The translations under genes and the position numbers were made by a program. The notes below the pieces were generated by a model. It had not been told where the DNA came from. It saw only the letters and a list, made by a program, of their open reading frames with translations, and made no database searches. A stretch of 64,000 nt of DNA from Sporothrix humicola (lineage: Eukaryota; Ascomycota; Sordariomycetes; Ophiostomatales; Ophiostomataceae): positions 281,411-345,410 of the forward strand of contig WNYE01000043.1 in NCBI GenBank assembly GCA_021396245.1, given 5' to 3'. Each line of letters starts with the position of its first letter. The stretch's first letter is position 1. Shown one piece after another: positions 1 to 10,866 of the stretch.

Positions 1-116
1 GACAAAAAGACAAAAAAGACGAGGCCAGACAGAAAACAGAAAAGTCAAGAAACCGAAGCAATGCAAACCCCTGCAAAAAACCTGGTAGGGAAGCTGCAAA
101 AAACCAATAGCAAGTC

Positions 117-156
117 ACAAAAAGGCCAAAAAGGCCAATAGGGCCAAAAAGGCCCC
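117..156. repeat. Short GGCCAAAAA direct repeat
   Basis: Three copies of an A-run joined to GGCC lie in about 40 bases, separated by an AATAG spacer. This is a simple low-copy repeat with no coding or regulatory assignment. Confidence 0.6.
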
Positions 157-1870
157 AGAAGCACTGACGATTAACACGGACAGGGGGTCGTCGATAGCGG
201 TGGTCGGCGTCCAGCCTAGGCCAGGCCTGGTCCCTGCTGGTCCCTGGCATGTGTTTATGGGTCGATAATATATGTCGTAAGGATACACAATACGAGTGAG
301 GGAATACTCTGTTTTTGAGGGAGAAAAGAGAGAAAAGAGGCAGGAAACGATTCAAGTGAAAGCGCACAAGGAACAGGTCGTACGTCAAAGGAAGAATAGG
401 AAATACGCTGGAGGCAACAATAGCAAACTAGCAGGGCCAGGGACGAGGGTTTTGAGCGGGAAGATATAAATGGAAATGGAAATAGAAAATGGGTGCAGCT
501 TTGTGCTGGGTATTGAAGTACACATAAAAGTGAAAGTAAATAGTGCATGAGGTGATGGGTGCGTACATAAAATCACGATCACGGAATCACATAAAAAGGA
601 AGCAAAAAAAAAAAGGAACACAAACGAAACTGAAAAAGAAAGCACAAAGACACAAAAAGACACCGACAAAAGGACAAGAGAAAGAAGGAAACATCAGCCA
701 GGGTGCCATGTGGAAAGGCCACTTAATCACAGCATCACAGTGCATTGCATTATGTCGTATCATGCCGCGTGGTTTGATGTAGTTTGCAGTTTTTTCTTTG
801 TCGTTTCTCTCGACGACGTATTATTTTTTCAACTAAAGAAGAAGCGGGAAACCTCCACATAAACACTTCCTCACCGATTCGGGCCCGGGCAGCTGGCACG
901 TCTCTTCCGTGGCTGGCAAAAGAAGCCAAAGAGGCAAAAAGAGGGCCAACTGAAGCGGCATTCCGTCGCTCAAAGTCAACCCAGAACCAGAACCAGAGTT
1001 GATGTTCGTCTGGACCTGACAGGGTCAACGCGTCCGATGCGACATAAAATGAGGAGAACATGTGGTGGCGATGAGTCCACAGTACGTGGTAAAACTGAAG
1101 AAAACACTCTAAATACATAGCGCGGAAGAGAGCCATGATCGACCGCTATCGAGATGCCTTTTTTTCACAAAACTAATTCCTGAAAATATGTATATTCACA
1201 CCTCTCGACCTCGCCCCAGCTCTTGACCGAATACAGGCAGAAAACGGGCCCTTCTCTAGTCCACACAGCTCCTCCACGCGAAGGATTCGGCTCTCCTGCA
1301 AAAGGGGATACTGCTCCTCTGTTCTCGGTGCTAGAGCTGGCTTGGCCTGGCCTGAGCGTGCTTTTATGTGGTTTTGTGCTTTTTTGTTCCCTTTCTGTCT
1401 CCTTCCCATCTTTGTCAGTATTGACAACGGACAGGAGCTCGGATTTTTTGACCCGGCCGATATTTATTGCTCGTGCTTGCACTGAGCACTTAAAGACCAA
1501 AGACGGCTGGATCGTGAAACAGACCAAAAAAAACATCGACATTAGCTGCCTGCCGAGTATGCACGCAGATAATACGGGAGTAGCCCAAATATACATAGTA
1601 TTGGGGAGACTAAGACAGCCCCAAGGCCGTTCCCGGAAAGTGTTAGTGCGTCACGAATTCTTCAACAAAAAGGGGAGAAAAGAGGAAAATAAAACAGACT
1701 GATATACTATACTTCTTCATAATCAATTAACCTTTTTGAGCTCGGCCCTCAAGATGCAGCTAAAATATGATTGAAACACATCCGGCATATTGATCTTCTC
1801 CAGCCTCTCGTCCTCCAGCTTCTTGATTTCTTGCTTCTTGTTCCCATGTCTTCTTGCCCAGCCATCATTT

Positions 1871-1899
1871 GTTTGTCTGGTTTGTCTGGTTTGTCTGGT
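1871..1899. repeat. 9-bp triplication (GTTTGTCTG)
   Basis: Three adjacent copies of GTTTGTCTG are visible. It is a short microsatellite in gene-free DNA. Confidence 0.75.
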
Positions 1900-2055
1900 C
1901 CGTTTCCAGCTTGGATCGCCTCGACTATTCATAGCTCTACATCAATCCACAGTCCAGTTCGGCCGCCTGCAGGTGTTTGTACCGTGGTCTCACATTTCTC
2001 ATATTTTTGGTTTCTTTTTCTTGATTTTCCAACCAGTCTTTTGCTTTACTTTCTT

Positions 2056-2126
2056 CCCTTCTTCTTTTCTTCTTTTCTTCCCTTCTTCTTTTCTTCTTTT
2101 CTTCCCTTCTTCTTTTCTTCTTTTCT
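2056..2126. repeat. 24-bp polypyrimidine minisatellite, three units
   Basis: A 24-base C/T-only unit beginning CCCTTCTTC repeats three times, the last copy one base short, and runs into a further C/T tract to about 2150. One strand is entirely pyrimidine, so it could adopt unusual DNA structures or be a remnant of a pyrimidine-rich fungal leader. No open frame with a recognisable start follows it on the plus strand. Confidence 0.8.
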
Positions 2127-5100
2127 CCCCTTCCCCCTTCCCCCTTCCAGGAAGCCAGCCTCTCCTATCTCTCTGTCCATATTGCTTTTTCCAGTCCATA
2201 TCCACGTTGTGCAACATCGGACAAGGCGCTCTTGAAACATGTCATACTTATATATTCCCCGGAAGAGGAAAATCAAAGCTGGATGCAACCCTTTTACTAT
2301 TCTCTCCAGTCCCCTTTCTCTTTTTTTCTATCCCCTTCTCGCTTATGTAGGACATATGAGCACACAAGGCTATGCCGTTATTGATTGCCTCCCCTCCTCT
2401 TTCACCTCTATGCCTCTCTACCTCTTTTCCTCCTCGTTTTTCTCGCTTGTGAAATGCACGCACCCATGTGGTGGTCGGAAACGGGGATGTGAGAACGAAA
2501 CAAATAGCTTTAAACAAACTTGGCCAAACACAAAGCTTCGGATACACACAGACTGCACAGAAGCACGCCTTTACGCATCTTATCTGGACAGAGGTCAAAG
2601 CACGTGTCCCGCCCGCCCTCCGTCCATCTTTACTTTTTTTGTCTTTCGGGCATTCTGTGCCTCTCCTTATGGGGAGCCGTGCTCAAGGTTGTTTCTTGTC
2701 CGTTGATCCCTCAAAAAGTGCGACCTAAATCCCCTGGAGAACGGCATCCAAGAACTCCCCAGTGTCCAATGATACGCTGTGAGCAAGCTATTTGATTTTT
2801 TATGTGCCTTTTTGCTGACCTCCCTGGCCTGCCACCCTTTTTCTCTCTCTCCTCAGCATTGGACGCACAAATACAGTCGCAATCTGCAGTGTAACGCTGC
2901 GCTCGGATGCCTGTCAGGTTTTGGCTAAAGAGTTGGAGAACAGAAGAGGCTGTCCCTTTTTTTCTCACCATAAAAAAAAAAGAATAAAAGAAAAATGCTC
3001 TCATTTTTACCCCTGTCTTGTTGCTCAGTCTCACTGTTCTCACACTCAGTCCAAGCCGCTTGACGTGCCCAACTGCCATTGGCGATCGACAAACCGGGGT
3101 AGATTTCTGCAGGGAAAATAGCTGGCAGAGCTGCAGAGTTGCAAACCGGTAGGCTTGTACTGTGTAATATAGAGTTTTCAGCACCGGAAAAGGGACAGGA
3201 ACAGGAGATGCTGAGCCATCACTCCTGACTTCCCCGTTCGTTGGACGTTGTATTTGAGCATCACGCCTTGCCCTATTTTGATTGATCCATGGGGAACGGG
3301 GCAAAGTATCGGTCCCGAAAGTAATGCGACTGTGAGGGTAAGAAACCAAAGGATCTCACCCTTGCAACAGAGGGAATTGCCGTTTGAAGTTTGTCCATGG
3401 GAAACGGCAATAACGCGAACATGTTCATGAGAGGACTGTGATGCTACTCACTGTCGTTGAGTCTGATAATGTCGTTCTGTTGTTTACTCCCTTGCTACAC
3501 ACTCCTTAAACATCGAACCACTGACGCCTTGAGACAGATCCCAAGAAAACAAACCAACAGCAAGATATTCCAACAGACAACCCAAGAGATAAACCAACAG
3601 ACATTTCGGAACTTTGCCCTGCTGAAGCCGGACCGGCCGACAAGGAAACAAGGATATGGAAATCAGAGACATGATACTTTGAGGGAGCAAGTACCAACAT
3701 GAATGAACGGAGAATAAAAGAAAGTACACAAAGTCAAAGGAAGAAGAAAGAGATAATTAATTCAAGGTACAGCTTCAAGTACTGTACGGAGTAGAATGAT
3801 AGAACTGGAACTGCGGGGAGAAATTGCGACAAAAGGAGAGACAAGCAGCCGTGCATCTGTCTTTGCGTCTGTTTTCTATCTTGTCTCGTCGAGAATTGAT
3901 TAAAATGCTAAGGTACCTGACATTGACACTGACCTCAACGTCCAAGCATTCACGTGAAAGTGCCCTTTTATTTAATCAAAGATACACCACACGCGATATC
4001 GTGACAGTTTGTCTACGTCCAAACGTGGTAAGCCAAGCAGTCACAAGAATCAAATAGAAAAAGAAAGGGGAGAAGGGATGCTGTCAAATACACGTGCTCG
4101 TGCCTGTTGGCAACGCAAGGGGCAAAAGCGAGAAAAAGAGGTGTGATGAATAAAGTGTGTGCCTTGACTGCTACTTTCCACCTCAAGTTGGGATGGAACA
4201 GCCCCCAAGTGGTGATTTACGAAACGGCTTCACACCCTCTTCTTCGCTCGTTACCATGTCCCTTACAGCCCATACAGCCCTTACAGCTTCACAATTCTCC
4301 CACGGCGTGGCCCGTAATTAAAGGGGAGATATCTGTCGGCAGGGACGACTTATCCGGGTAGCATCTGAAGTTGTGATTTGTACCCTTTTATTGTTGCTGA
4401 TTTCTATTATTCATCTCTCCTTTACATCCCTTGATTCTATCACCTCTTACAGCACTGCGCTTTGTACTTGTACGTCGTGATAACTCGAAATTCGTGCAAT
4501 ATAATGCGTTCATTAAAGCTGTAGCTCGTCTATTCCGTACGGAGAATTTTCTCGTAAATTGTCGGCGTACCGCGAAGTAGTATCCCTTTCATTCTCCCCC
4601 TTCCAATCTTCTTTTCATCAGATGCAGGCACCCGAGTCCAATAGTTCACAAGGGGCTGCAAAGGGACACACCAGTATGCCGTACATGCGCTGTGTTCGAT
4701 CCATAGAAGTGACAACACGGTCCCTTTTTCATGAACATGACCATGAACATCGACACGGACTGCCCGCTGTGGGTTCGTGTCACCGTCCGGTTCTCCCCTG
4801 CCGTTCCTTTCCTTTTCTCTTTCTTCCTTGGCCTGTGTAAATCTGATACTCGCACCCATGCCTGCCAGGTTTCCCAGCTTCCAAAACTCGCCAGTGAACT
4901 CATGTTGTGCCCTGTTGCGTCCGGTTGCGTCCTGGTGTCATGAGATCCCAGCTATTCTAGGCGCCTATCCGGTAATTCTCTTTTTTGGGGCTTCTGATCA
5001 ATCAGCCCACCCTAGCCATCGATGCAGCCAAAGGAAAGAGAAAAATGCAGCCAGCCGAGCTGCCCAGAGCCCTCCCAGCCCTCCAGGACCGTCTTTGGTC

Positions 5101-5803
5101 TAGGGATGTTGCACAAAGGCGTTCGTGCAGGCATCTTATTGGGGCTATCGATAGTTCTTGTGCGACCATGACCTTGTTTGTGCTTCCAGCTCCGTTCCAG
5201 GACCGGCATGACTATTCACTCTTTTTTTTTGAGGCTGGCTTGTTGGCTTTTGTTTGTGTCACGCGAAGACCCCTGAACTGAACTGGACGACGGAAAAGCA
5301 GGGAAAAGAAGAGGCTAGAACGAAGGAAAAAGCAAAGAAGAAGAGCGATAGAAGGGACAAGAGAACAAGCGAAGGAGGCGAGAAGAAAGAAAAGAGACAG
5401 AAGCGGAAAGATGAGGCGAACTGCTCCAGGGTAGCCCTGTCTGTCTGCCTATCTGTCTGTCTCCGTCTTTTGTCCTTGTCTTTGTTTCTGCCAACCGCCT
5501 GCCTGCCTCATCGTGTTGTCCAATGGCGCAGATTTCGCGTTGCACAGAAGCTCGTGATGGGAAGAGATATGCGAGAGAGAAGAGAAAGAAAAGGAGAAAA
5601 AGAAGGAGAGAATAAACGGCGAGGCCGGGTGAAAGAAGGGTGTTGGAAGAATCGTTTTATTTTCTCGCTAAGAGAATGCGCCATTGTGCTCGTCCATGCC
5701 GTCCATATTCCTTCCATGCTGTTTTCTTTGAATGCCTGCGAACGCCTGCGAGCGCCTCTTGCCTCATAACGTTGCACCCTGACGCTTGCTTGACGCCGCT
5801 CTC

Positions 5804-6485
5804 TCACGCCCCCTTGTACTCATACCGCAGCCGGTTCAGCTCCCGCTCGGGGTCCACGCCCGCCATTGTGACTTTGGAGAGCAAAACCACGCCATAGACG
5901 GCTGCCGGCAGACTTCCCAGAAGCTGGTATGGAGTGCTGGATGCTGAAACGCCGCTTCTCGGAATAAAGAGGGACAGCAGGAGCATGGCACACAGCCCCA
6001 GGTTGAGGAAAGGGAGATACTGCTCGAGCGGCGGCGGATGCCCCGAAAGCGACATTTGGAAAACGGCCGCTGACTCTGGACTCTTGCCCTTGATGTCGGC
6101 ACCGCTCCACGCGTCCAGCGCGCGGATGCCCGTCTTGGTGGGTGTCTGCTGGTGGACGAGGAATGCCGTGGCGGCGAGCGACGAGATGCCAAGCAGCGAG
6201 ACAATGGCCGTTGAAGGTGAGCCTGACGAGAAACAGGCTATCAAAAAGGGCACGACTGCCAGGGCCGGTACGGCCAGCAGCACCTGGCGGAACTGCTCGT
6301 TGCGCTTCTTGTTCTGGTCGACGAGCGACTGAATAAGCGTATCTTGTTCTGGTAGTGTTAGAAGAGCCTTTTAAGCTTGAAAACGATGTAAACTCACCCT
6401 CTTCATCGAGAACGTCTGGCTCGTCCGAATGGGCGTCGTCGTCAGTCACGTAGCGAAACGCGCGACGGAGGCGCGCTGTATCCAT
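5804..6485 (-). CDS. Four-segment membrane protein, function unknown (1 intron)
   Basis: The spliced model gives 210 residues. Exon 1 is 6398-6485 (ATG at 6485) and exon 2 is 5804-6348. The 49-nt intron (6349-6397) has a GTGAGT donor, a CTAAC branch point and a CAG acceptor. Splicing joins the N-terminal acidic segment ending LDEE to QDTLIQSLVDQNKKRNEQF, which leads without a break into the first hydrophobic segment; the unspliced frame does not. There are four hydrophobic segments, at roughly residues 60-80, 82-102, 142-160 and 172-190, and a charged tail ending YEYKGA. It looks like a conserved fungal membrane protein, but I do not recognise the family. It is divergent from COA1, with starts about 470 bp apart. 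Confidence 0.8.
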
Positions 6486-6957
6486 ATTAGCGTATCAAAT
6501 GGCGTGTATGTTGTGTGTATTTCAGCGCTGTTGATGCAAAATTTCAGGGCGTCCTCATTTCATCTTGTTTTTGGTGATGGAGAGAGATGACAGATTGCCC
6601 CTTTTCTTTTGTTTTCCTTTTCTTCTTTCGCCTCTTCGCACCTTCCGTCTGATGTCGTCGCGTGCCTGCCTGTTTGCCTGCTTCATCATGACGTGTGTTT
6701 TAGGGTGCATGCACTAAAGCGCACCACCCACCCACAATACACATGCACCTAAACGAGTTCCGATAAGGTCCCGCGATACGGGGTTTTCTCCAATGGCGGG
6801 ACCGTGGGACCTTCCTCTCACACCAAATAGCCAAAAGATCAGTCCATATCAACGACCACCGACAACATCCCACCGTCCGAACACAAAACAGCCAAGGAGG
6901 GCCCCGGATTGTGCCTCCAGTTGTTTCCCGACGACTTTATACTCACATACACACACA
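6486..6957. promoter_or_regulatory. Divergent promoter between membrane-protein gene and COA1
   Basis: About 470 bp separates two divergently oriented start codons and must carry both promoters. It contains C/T-rich stretches at about 6600-6640 and ACACACA just before the COA1 ATG. No clear TATA box is seen. Confidence 0.55.
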
Positions 6958-7743
6958 ATGCTGTCCACAGCGGCCGGCAGAAGGGCCCTGACGGCGGGTC
7001 TGTTGCGCCCACAGCCCCTCGGCCTCCGTTTGTCGCATGCAACTCGCCCGACATTTCTCCTCCTCTCTTCGCCCACCCCCTCCTCCTTCTCAACCTCTCT
7101 CCGCACACAGGTCTCCGCACCAAAACCCGGCGACGGCCCGCTCATGGAGCGGCGAGCCGACCGCGAACTGCCCGACGTCATCAAGGGCCGTTTCCGCTGG
7201 TCGCGCACACTGCCCTGGTTCCTGTTGATTGTGGCCGGCTGCAGTGTCGCCATTTTCAACTACCAGAAAGCCTCGAGCCCCGTCGTGGCCTCGACGCTCT
7301 ATGCCCTGCGCACATCCCCCCGCGCCCGCGCCTACCTGGGCGACGAGGTCTACTTCCAGCAGCGGATCCCGTGGATTGCCGGCGAGATGAACCAGATGCG
7401 CGGCCGCATCAACATTAGCTTCATGGTCAAGGGCACGCGCAACAACGGCCGCATGCGCTTTACGAGCCTTCGGCCAACGCCGCGCGGCGTGTTTGAGACG
7501 ATCGAGTGGAGCTTGGAGACGACCGACGGCCGCAAGATTGATCTGCTGGAAGATGTCACCAACGATCCCTTCCGCGGCATCCAGATCCTGCCCGAGGAGT
7601 ATGTCGAGACAATGGTCGAGGAGTTTGGCGCCGTTCCACCACCAGGCGGCGTCCATGGCGAGCACGGCGATGCTGTGATCTCGGCGAATGCGCTGGAGCC
7701 GGTCAAGGAGACGCGCGGTTTCCGTCAACCGACAAAGCGGTGA
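6958..7743 (+). CDS. COA1: Cytochrome c oxidase assembly protein Coa1
   Basis: A protein of 261 residues in a single exon. The first ~45 residues are Arg/Ser/Leu-rich without acids, a typical mitochondrial presequence. A hydrophobic inner-membrane segment follows at about residues 82-98 (WFLLIVAGCSVAIFNYQ). The C-terminal domain begins near SSPVVASTLYALRTSP and contains the Coa1-type stretch NISFMVKGTRNNGRMRF. In yeast Coa1 is an inner-membrane protein acting with Shy1 and Mss51 in Cox1 maturation. I chose the ATG at 6958 because it has an adenine-rich context and gives a good presequence. An in-frame ATG at 6793 would add a Pro-rich stretch unlike a targeting signal and is probably 5' UTR. 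Confidence 0.9.
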   Translation: MLSTAAGRRALTAGLLRPQPLGLRLSHATRPTFLLLSSPTPSSFSTSLRTQVSAPKPGDGPLMERRADRELPDVIKGRFRWSRTLPWFLLIVAGCSVAIFNYQKASSPVVASTLYALRTSPRARAYLGDEVYFQQRIPWIAGEMNQMRGRINISFMVKGTRNNGRMRFTSLRPTPRGVFETIEWSLETTDGRKIDLLEDVTNDPFRGIQILPEEYVETMVEEFGAVPPPGGVHGEHGDAVISANALEPVKETRGFRQPTKR

Positions 7744-8106
7744 TGAGATGGGGGGAAGGAGACACAAATAAGAAAGAAAGAAAAGAAAACAAAACATTGT
7801 AAATACAGGGACGGCTCGTGGGATTGAGCGTTGTCATTTGGGTCGGGATAGAGTGCGAGGTTCTCATACTTGTTCTGCATTCTGCATTGCGCTTTACTCT
7901 CTTCTACATTGTACACATAGCCATATTTATGAGAAAATGAAGTAACCATCGAGAAGTTTGACATGCATGAAAATAATGAAAAAGATGACTCAATGAAAAC
8001 GTAATGTCAATACATATCTACTATCGGTACACGAGACGCCTCGATTTTATGAGAATATACAGTCGCTATTTTCTTTCCTTCCTCTCAACAGTCACCCCCC
8101 CTAAAC
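7744..8106. other. Convergent 3' region
   Basis: AT-rich shared downstream DNA of COA1 (+) and the uL3m gene (-). It contains AATAAG/ATAAAT-like A-rich elements that may serve 3' end formation on either strand. No gene is seen. Confidence 0.5.
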
Positions 8107-9342
8107 TCATGCTCTTGTTTCTGGTGCCGGAGGCTCTGTCGGCGTCTCCAGAATCTCCTCCGGGATAGATGCAACAAACTCGGCCTCTTCGCTTGCCTGC
8201 TCCTCCGCAGCGCTCACATTCTCCTCGATCGACAGGCTCGAGAAACCCTTTGCCATCAGCTCGCTAATACGGCCCTCACGGCGGGCCTGCTTCAGCTCCA
8301 GGTGACGGACACGCGCAGCCTCGAGGTTCGCGGCCGCATTCGGCGTGCGGGACTCGACCAGTGTGCGGGTCTTCTCGATAAACTCGGCAGGCGGTGGCGG
8401 CTTCTTGATGGCGTCCTGGATCTTCACAAGAGCGCCCTTGGGGCCGCCGACGGCGCCCTTGACCAGAATAATGCCGAGGTCGTTGTCGACCTGCAGGACG
8501 TTGAGGTTCTGGACCGTCACGCGCTCGTTGCCCATGCGACCCGGCATCCTCTTGCCTGGCATCACGCGGCTACCACTGCCCTGCGAGGGACCCGTCGTAC
8601 CGATCGTGCGGTGGTTCAGCGAGTTACCGTGCGACTTCTCCTGGCCCTTGAAGCCGTGGCGCTTCATACCACCGGCAAAACCGAAACCGCGCGAGTTGGA
8701 CCGCACGTCGACCCACTGGCCCACGTGGAACCAGTCGGGCTGCAGCAGAAGGCCGGGCTGCAGCAGGCCCTCCTTGGTGCGCACGTGGAACTCGGCCAGG
8801 TGCTGCTTGGGCGCAATGCCCTTTGCCTCGTAGTATCCGAGCTGCGGCGCCGTTACGGTCGTTGCCCGCTTTGTGCCGCTGCCAATCTGCACGGCCCAGT
8901 AGCCGTTCTTGGCGCGTGTCTTGTTGGCCACGACCTGCACGTTGTCGAGCTCGAGCACCGTGCACGGGATGCGGGTGCCGCTCTTGCTGTAAAACGCCGT
9001 CATGCCGCGCTTGATGGCCAAAAGACCCGTCCGCAGCGGCGTCGTGTTCTCTCTGCGCTTGAGGGCGGCCGCCGGGCCCGTTGTCGGTGCAGGCAGGCCA
9101 GAGGACACCTGGTTGAAGCGTGTGGGCTTGGAGCCTCGCCGCGGCGCTGAGCTCCAGCCGTACTTGACACCACGGCGACCCTCGACAAAACGGCCGGCCA
9201 TGGCCAGAGAAAGAGGCGCTGTTGCTGCTGTTGTGTTGTGTGTTGCGTTGCTGGTCGCTATTAATTGTGTCGTTGCCGCCGAGTCTGTCGTCACCGCCCG
9301 CTGCAGGCCCGCCCAGCACCGCGGTAGTAACCGGGGCGCCAT
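8107..9342 (-). CDS. MRPL9: Mitochondrial large-subunit ribosomal protein uL3m
   Basis: A protein of 411 residues in one exon. The N-terminal ~70 residues are Arg/Ala/Thr-rich and act as the likely presequence. The L3 fold starts at about residue 100 (LLAIKRGMTAFY) and holds the family signature around GMKRHGFKGQEKSHGNSLNH, followed by a GSRVMPGKRMPGRMGNER stretch that contacts 23S-type rRNA near the peptidyl transferase centre. The C-terminal ~100 residues are a charged extension typical of fungal mitochondrial L3. The start at 9342 gives the targeting sequence; the frame stays open further upstream but only low-complexity sequence would be added. It is divergent from the JLP2 homolog (468 bp between starts). 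The symbol is the yeast ortholog name for mitochondrial L3. Confidence 0.94.
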   Translation of the reverse strand: MAPRLLPRCWAGLQRAVTTDSAATTQLIATSNATHNTTAATAPLSLAMAGRFVEGRRGVKYGWSSAPRRGSKPTRFNQVSSGLPAPTTGPAAALKRRENTTPLRTGLLAIKRGMTAFYSKSGTRIPCTVLELDNVQVVANKTRAKNGYWAVQIGSGTKRATTVTAPQLGYYEAKGIAPKQHLAEFHVRTKEGLLQPGLLLQPDWFHVGQWVDVRSNSRGFGFAGGMKRHGFKGQEKSHGNSLNHRTIGTTGPSQGSGSRVMPGKRMPGRMGNERVTVQNLNVLQVDNDLGIILVKGAVGGPKGALVKIQDAIKKPPPPAEFIEKTRTLVESRTPNAAANLEAARVRHLELKQARREGRISELMAKGFSSLSIEENVSAAEEQASEEAEFVASIPEEILETPTEPPAPETRA

Positions 9343-9810
9343 TGCGATTGTGTTGTGAATGTGTTGTTGTAGTGTGAAAGGTTGTTGAGGAGAAAAAGGA
9401 GGGATTGAAAGAGAGAAAGTCGGCGTCGGTGGGCGCAAAAGTCGTGTCGTGATACGGCACGGCCAATTGAGTCGTTTGCGCGCTAGTCGGATTGTCGCTG
9501 GGGGTTCGGTCGGTCGCGTACTGGGCACCTCTTCTGCAGTCGAACGATTTTTCAAAAAGTGAAGCTATTCGTGTGGTTAGTGAGAAAAAATTCAAGGGAG
9601 CTCAGACCCGCTTAATTGGTTAGCGGTGTTTGGCACGTTTATGCACTAATGCGAACTACAAACGGGCGGATTATCGTGTACCTGCATACTCACCGGCCAA
9701 ATTCGAGATTCTCGCCAACTTCAGTCACCGTCACAACCCTCGCAAGAAGCGACCCAAAACCGACTCTCGTCTGCTGAAGCGAGGTGCAAAACCTACGAGG
9801 TCGGCCAAAC
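9343..9810. promoter_or_regulatory. Divergent promoter, uL3m / JLP2 homolog
   Basis: A 468-bp interval between divergent starts. Nothing beyond short pyrimidine-rich tracts is recognisable. Confidence 0.5.
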
Positions 9811-10722
9811 ATGGTGTACTACTTTACATCGACGGTCGTGGACCCGTCGGCGTACATCTACGTCGGCAAAGACAAGTTTGAAAGTGAGTCAGTGGAGTGT
9901 GCTTTTATGAGAATCTAAGCTCTTATACCGGTGTAAGGTGGTTCGAAACTAACACATGTGTGATAATAGATGAGGACTTGATCAAGTTTGGCTGGGAGGA
10001 GGATGTGTGGTGAGTCTCTCGAACTTTTGATTTTGAGTCTAGTGTAATGAGGGCCAAAGACTGACAAATTTATAAAGGGTACGTTTCAATAAAGAATTAA
10101 ATTCAAATAAATTTGTGAAAATCTTCTAACATATCCAGTTCCACGTCGACAAGCTGTCGAGTGCACATATTTATCTCAGACTCCCCGAAGGCGATTCGTG
10201 GGAGAACATTCCCGAAGATCTGGTCACGGATCTGGCCCAGTTGACCAAAGCCAACTCGATCGAAGGTAGGTTTATCTACTACTGAACAAAAAAACTCAAG
10301 ATAACCACTAACACCCCCCAGGCAACAAGAAGGACAACATCACAATCATCTACACGCCGTGGTCGAACCTGAAAAAAGACGGAAGTATGGCTGTCGGACA
10401 GGTCAGCTTCAAGGACCAGAAAAAGGTCAAGCGCGTGCTGGTGCCGCAGCGGGAAAACGCCATTGTCAACCGGCTGAACAAGACCAAGGTCGAGAAGCAC
10501 CCGGACCTGCGTCAGGAGCGGGAGGACCGGCAGCGCGAGCTGCGCAAACGGGTGCAGGCCAGCCAACAGGCGCGCAAGAAGGAAGACGCTCGTATCGCCA
10601 AGGAGCGTCAGGAGATCAAGTACCGCAAGGACCATGCATACGACGACCTGTTTACCGAGGAGAACATGGAGGAGTCGAGCAACCAGAACCGCGGCGAGGA
10701 CTGGGAGGACGATTTCATGTAG
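9811..10722 (+). CDS. JLP2: CCDC25/Jlp2-type NFACT-R (DUF814) protein, 4 introns
   Basis: Five exons give 213 residues: 9811-9883, 9970-10009, a single base at 10078, 10139-10265 and 10322-10722. Introns are 86, 68, 60 and 56 nt with GTGAGT, GTGAGT, GTACGT and GTAGGT donors. The product opens MVYYFTSTVVDPSAYIYVGK and continues through GWEEDVWFHVDKLSSAHIYL, the conserved core of the CCDC25 family. A Lys/Arg/Glu-rich coiled tail ends in an acidic EDWEDDFM. The family shares the NFACT-R domain of ribosome-quality-control proteins; the yeast member is Jlp2. The one-base exon is needed to complete the Trp codon before FHVDK; skipping it shifts the frame. It is tail to tail with the PITH gene, 144 bp apart. 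Confidence 0.9.
10078..10078 (+). other. Predicted one-nucleotide exon
   Basis: A single G lies between the AAAG acceptor ending at 10077 and the GTACGT donor starting at 10079. The upstream intron (10010-10077) has a CTGAC branch point and the downstream intron (10079-10138) has CTAAC and a CCAG acceptor. Including this base restores TGG (Trp) and the family motif; omitting it frameshifts. Confidence 0.7.
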
Positions 10723-10866
10723 GGGGGACAGATGCAACATTTGATTTGGTCTGCTTGGTTAAATAAACGGTTCATAAATAGCGTTACAATGCATTCGTTT
10801 CTCGCGATATCTCATACATGTTTTCCCCGTGGTATCTCTTCTTCTGTTGTTCTTATTTTTCCCTCC

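Larger units (their letters stand above)
1..5803. other. Gene-free stretch at left edge
   Basis: I find no supportable gene here. Open frames are short, low in complexity, and show no family motif or consistent intron chain. What can be seen: a GGCCAAAAA-type direct repeat near 117-156, a 9-bp GTTTGTCTG triplication at 1871-1899, a 24-bp polypyrimidine minisatellite at 2056-2126, and purine-rich plus-strand blocks at about 5290-5420 and 5560-5640. The purine blocks resemble the leader or promoter strand bias of minus-strand genes elsewhere in the window, but no minus-strand gene follows them. Confidence 0.6.

Noticed and set aside
5254..5769. 171-codon Lys/Glu/Arg-rich plus-strand frame
   Set aside because: It is the translation of a purine-rich tract; low complexity with no supporting structure.
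6793..6957. Upstream in-frame ATG of COA1
   Set aside because: The added 55 residues are Pro/Thr/Ser-rich and would bury the mitochondrial presequence; probably 5' UTR.
9930..9960. GGTTCGAAAC resembling a tRNA B box
   Set aside because: It lies inside intron 1 of the JLP2 homolog and no cloverleaf or A box surrounds it.
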